Positions 62,667 through 64,000 of a DNA stretch of 64,000 nt are shown here, piece by piece. Made by a program: the position numbers and the translations under genes. The notes under the pieces were generated by a model. That model saw only the letters and a list, made by a program, of their open reading frames with translations. It did not search any database and had not been told where the DNA came from. The stretch lies in the NCBI RefSeq assembly GCF_023022985.1, contig NZ_CP095461.1, positions 1,240,001 through 1,304,000 on the forward strand. The letters run 5' to 3'. Source of the stretch: Arthrobacter gengyunqii (GTDB lineage: Bacteria; Actinomycetota; Actinomycetes; Actinomycetales; Micrococcaceae). Each line of letters begins with the position of its first letter. Within the stretch, counting starts at the first letter, position 1.

Positions 62667-63515
62667 CTACAGCGAACGCATGACTGAAACAACCTTGCCC
62701 ATGATCACGGCGTGATCGCCAACGATCGGCTCGTACCGGGTGTTCTGGGGCAGCAGCCATGTGTGGCCGTTACGCTGGCGGAAGGTTTTGACCGTAGCCT
62801 CGTCGTCGAGCAGGGCAGCCACTATGTCGCCGTTCTCCGCCGTAGGCTGGCGGCGGACAACCACCCAGTCGCCGTCGCAGATGGCCGCATCCACCATGGA
62901 GTCGCCGGAGACCTTCAGCATGAAGAGGTCTCCGTGTCCCACCAGCTGGCGGGGCAGCGGCATGATGTCCTCGACAACCTGTTCCGCGAGGATGGGACCG
63001 CCGGCAGCGATGCGGCCAACCAGGGGCACCATGGCGGTGTCAACGGAAGTGGCAAGCTCGGTTACCGATGCCAGTGCCGGGGCAGGCTCTGCTCCCTCGT
63101 CCTGCCGGACAGTGCTGCCGCCCGCAGCCGCGGAGACGGCTGGACCGTTGCCGGCCGCGTGGTTGCGGGCGGTCCCGGAGCCGGGACGTCCCGAGTCGCC
63201 TTCTCCGGCACCGGAGGTTCCGTCGCGCAGCATCAGGGGAATGAGGATCTCCATGGCGCGCGGGCGCTTCGGATCACGCCGGATGTAGCCAAGCTTTTCC
63301 AGCTGCATGAGCTGGTGGGTCACGCTGGACAGGCTGGCCAATCCCACGGTGTCACCGATTTCGCGCATGGTGGGCGGGTAGCCGTTGGTGCTCACGGACC
63401 GCTGAATCATTTCCAGGACGGTCTTCTGCCTCGGAGTAAGCCCCTTGGCACGCGCACGGGTGCCTGCGGCAGCTGGTTTGTTGGTGCTGTCTTCGGAAGC
63501 AGTCCTGCGGGCCAC
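62667..63515 (-). CDS. lexA: SOS repressor LexA
   Basis: 282 residues. The N-terminal winged helix ([40 protein letters not shown]) is followed by a linker of about 60 residues rich in Gly/Ala. The S24 peptidase domain has cleavage site Ala171-Gly172 in [11 protein letters not shown], catalytic Ser206 in GDSMVDAAI and Lys243 in ATVKTF. Start GTG 63515 follows AAGGGA; a longer in-frame start adds 19 residues without conservation. It represses recA and itself. Confidence 0.95.
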   Translation of the reverse strand: MARRTASEDSTNKPAAAGTRARAKGLTPRQKTVLEMIQRSVSTNGYPPTMREIGDTVGLASLSSVTHQLMQLEKLGYIRRDPKRPRAMEILIPLMLRDGTSGAGEGDSGRPGSGTARNHAAGNGPAVSAAAGGSTVRQDEGAEPAPALASVTELATSVDTAMVPLVGRIAAGGPILAEQVVEDIMPLPRQLVGHGDLFMLKVSGDSMVDAAICDGDWVVVRRQPTAENGDIVAALLDDEATVKTFRQRNGHTWLLPQNTRYEPIVGDHAVIMGKVVSVMRSL

Positions 63516-63936
63516 GTCGGGTTCCCTTCGGGTCAGCTGGTCCCGGCGGTGCCGGGGCTGGGCGGTAAACATCTGATCAGGTGAATGCCGGGACGGTACT
63601 GGCTGCGAAAGCCGTTCCGGCGGTTATGTCAGAGGCAGCTGATTCAGTGGTCCTGTTGAACCGCTCCGATGCCTGGACTCCGGGGGTCGATCCGACAGAA
63701 CCGTTTAGTGGCTCCCTCTTGTCCTCAACGTTAATCGAGCGGAGCAGGGTTTTCAAACATTTGTTCGAGCGAGTCTCGACTTTATTAGTAAATAGGTGCT
63801 AGAAATAGGTCAGCAGGAATCGAACATACTTTCGACCTCCGTCCTTCGTAAGGGTCGGGGTCGGTCGATTAGCTTCCAATCGTTCGAACATCGTTTCGGG
63901 TATTTGCCCGTGACATCGAACCGGAAAGGTGTTGCA
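63516..63936. promoter_or_regulatory. lexA / divergent gene control region with two SOS boxes
   Basis: 421 bases without a gene. SOS-like site 1, TCAAACATTTGTTCGA, is at 63753-63768, and on the minus strand a TAACGT box (63733 to 63728) lies just downstream for lexA. Site 2, TCGAACATCGTTTCGG, is at 63884-63899, close to the divergent gene. Each has one mismatch to CGAAC-N4-GTTCG. The lexA leader would be about 200 bases. Confidence 0.6.
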
Positions 63937-64000
63937 ATGACAACCCAAACAGTCCCGCCCGCCCAGAAAGCTTCATCGCTCGACTCAAGCACGCTCGACT
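63937..64000 (+). CDS. Start of a divergent gene, probably a LysM/SOS cell-division protein
   Basis: ATG 63937 with GAAAGG upstream begins MTTQTVPPAQKASSLDSSTL and runs off the window. The position next to and divergent from lexA matches the LysM-domain or DivS/ChiZ-like genes of actinobacteria, which are SOS-induced and affect division. The visible 21 residues do not prove this. Confidence 0.5.
   Translation, partial: MTTQTVPPAQKASSLDSSTLD

Noticed and set aside
62494..62760. 88-codon minus-strand frame between the pseudogene and lexA
   Set aside because: Cuts across the lexA 3' end and the pseudogene start in another frame; no similarity.

Overview
This is a high-GC, core-chromosome segment of an actinobacterium. 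Gene content, order and protein sequences point to the Micrococcaceae (Arthrobacter sensu lato); that placement comes from recognising protein families and synteny, not from a database search. Starts are often GTG or TTG. Many genes begin 6-8 nt after a TAnnnT box, so leaderless transcripts look common. I saw no tRNA, rRNA, CRISPR, prophage or insertion-sequence transposase.

Layout. 1-683: end of an SDR-like gene, then a repeat-rich spacer. 684-10730: isoprenoid and envelope genes (dxr, a site-2 protease, ispG), a SatD-like gene with a possible autoregulatory operator, a DUF4081/GNAT protein, two tandem paralogous lipoproteins, and proS. 10743-13763: a TauE/SafE exporter, an aminoglycoside phosphotransferase-family kinase and a DUF4439 protein. 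13852-19633: translation block rimP-nusA-ylxR-infB-rbfA. 19744-22455 (minus): a secreted ScyD/ScyE-like protein and a PLP aminotransferase. 22548-30606: truB, small membrane proteins, ribF, rpsO, pnp and an M16 peptidase. 30710-38570: a molybdenum island with divergent moaD-moaA and modA-modB, a membrane molybdopterin oxidoreductase, then moeA-moaC-mog-moaE. It sits between the M16 peptidase and dapB, which are commonly adjacent in actinobacteria.

38630-48645: dapB, a small membrane protein, an acyltransferase-like membrane protein, dapA, rnj, ftsK, pgsA, cinA/pncC and a clgR-like regulator. 48750-51445: a MarR regulator, a DUF3046 protein, recA with an SOS-box-like promoter, and recX. 51606-53968: two tandem secreted or anchored lytic-transglycosylase-like paralogs. 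The second is followed by a duplicated copy of its own 3' end flanking a perfect 20-bp inverted repeat. 54188-62083: miaB-miaA-dapF, a convergent RsmC-like methyltransferase, hflX and a DinG-like helicase. 62152-62509: a decayed class II glutamine amidotransferase gene. 62667-64000: lexA, and the start of a divergent gene, with two SOS-box-like sites between them.

Functional links. dxr and ispG are two MEP-pathway steps. dapB, dapA and dapF serve lysine and meso-diaminopimelate synthesis. recA, recX, lexA and possibly the gene at 63937 form an SOS module. rimP to rbfA, truB, rpsO, pnp, miaA and miaB serve ribosome, tRNA and RNA metabolism. The mo-genes supply molybdate and cofactor, with the membrane oxidoreductase as the one obvious client enzyme. 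The most unusual observations are the glutamine amidotransferase pseudogene, the duplicated gene end with its inverted repeat, the 41-bp repeat cluster at the left end, the consistent leaderless promoter layout, and an operator-like palindrome over the SatD-like promoter.
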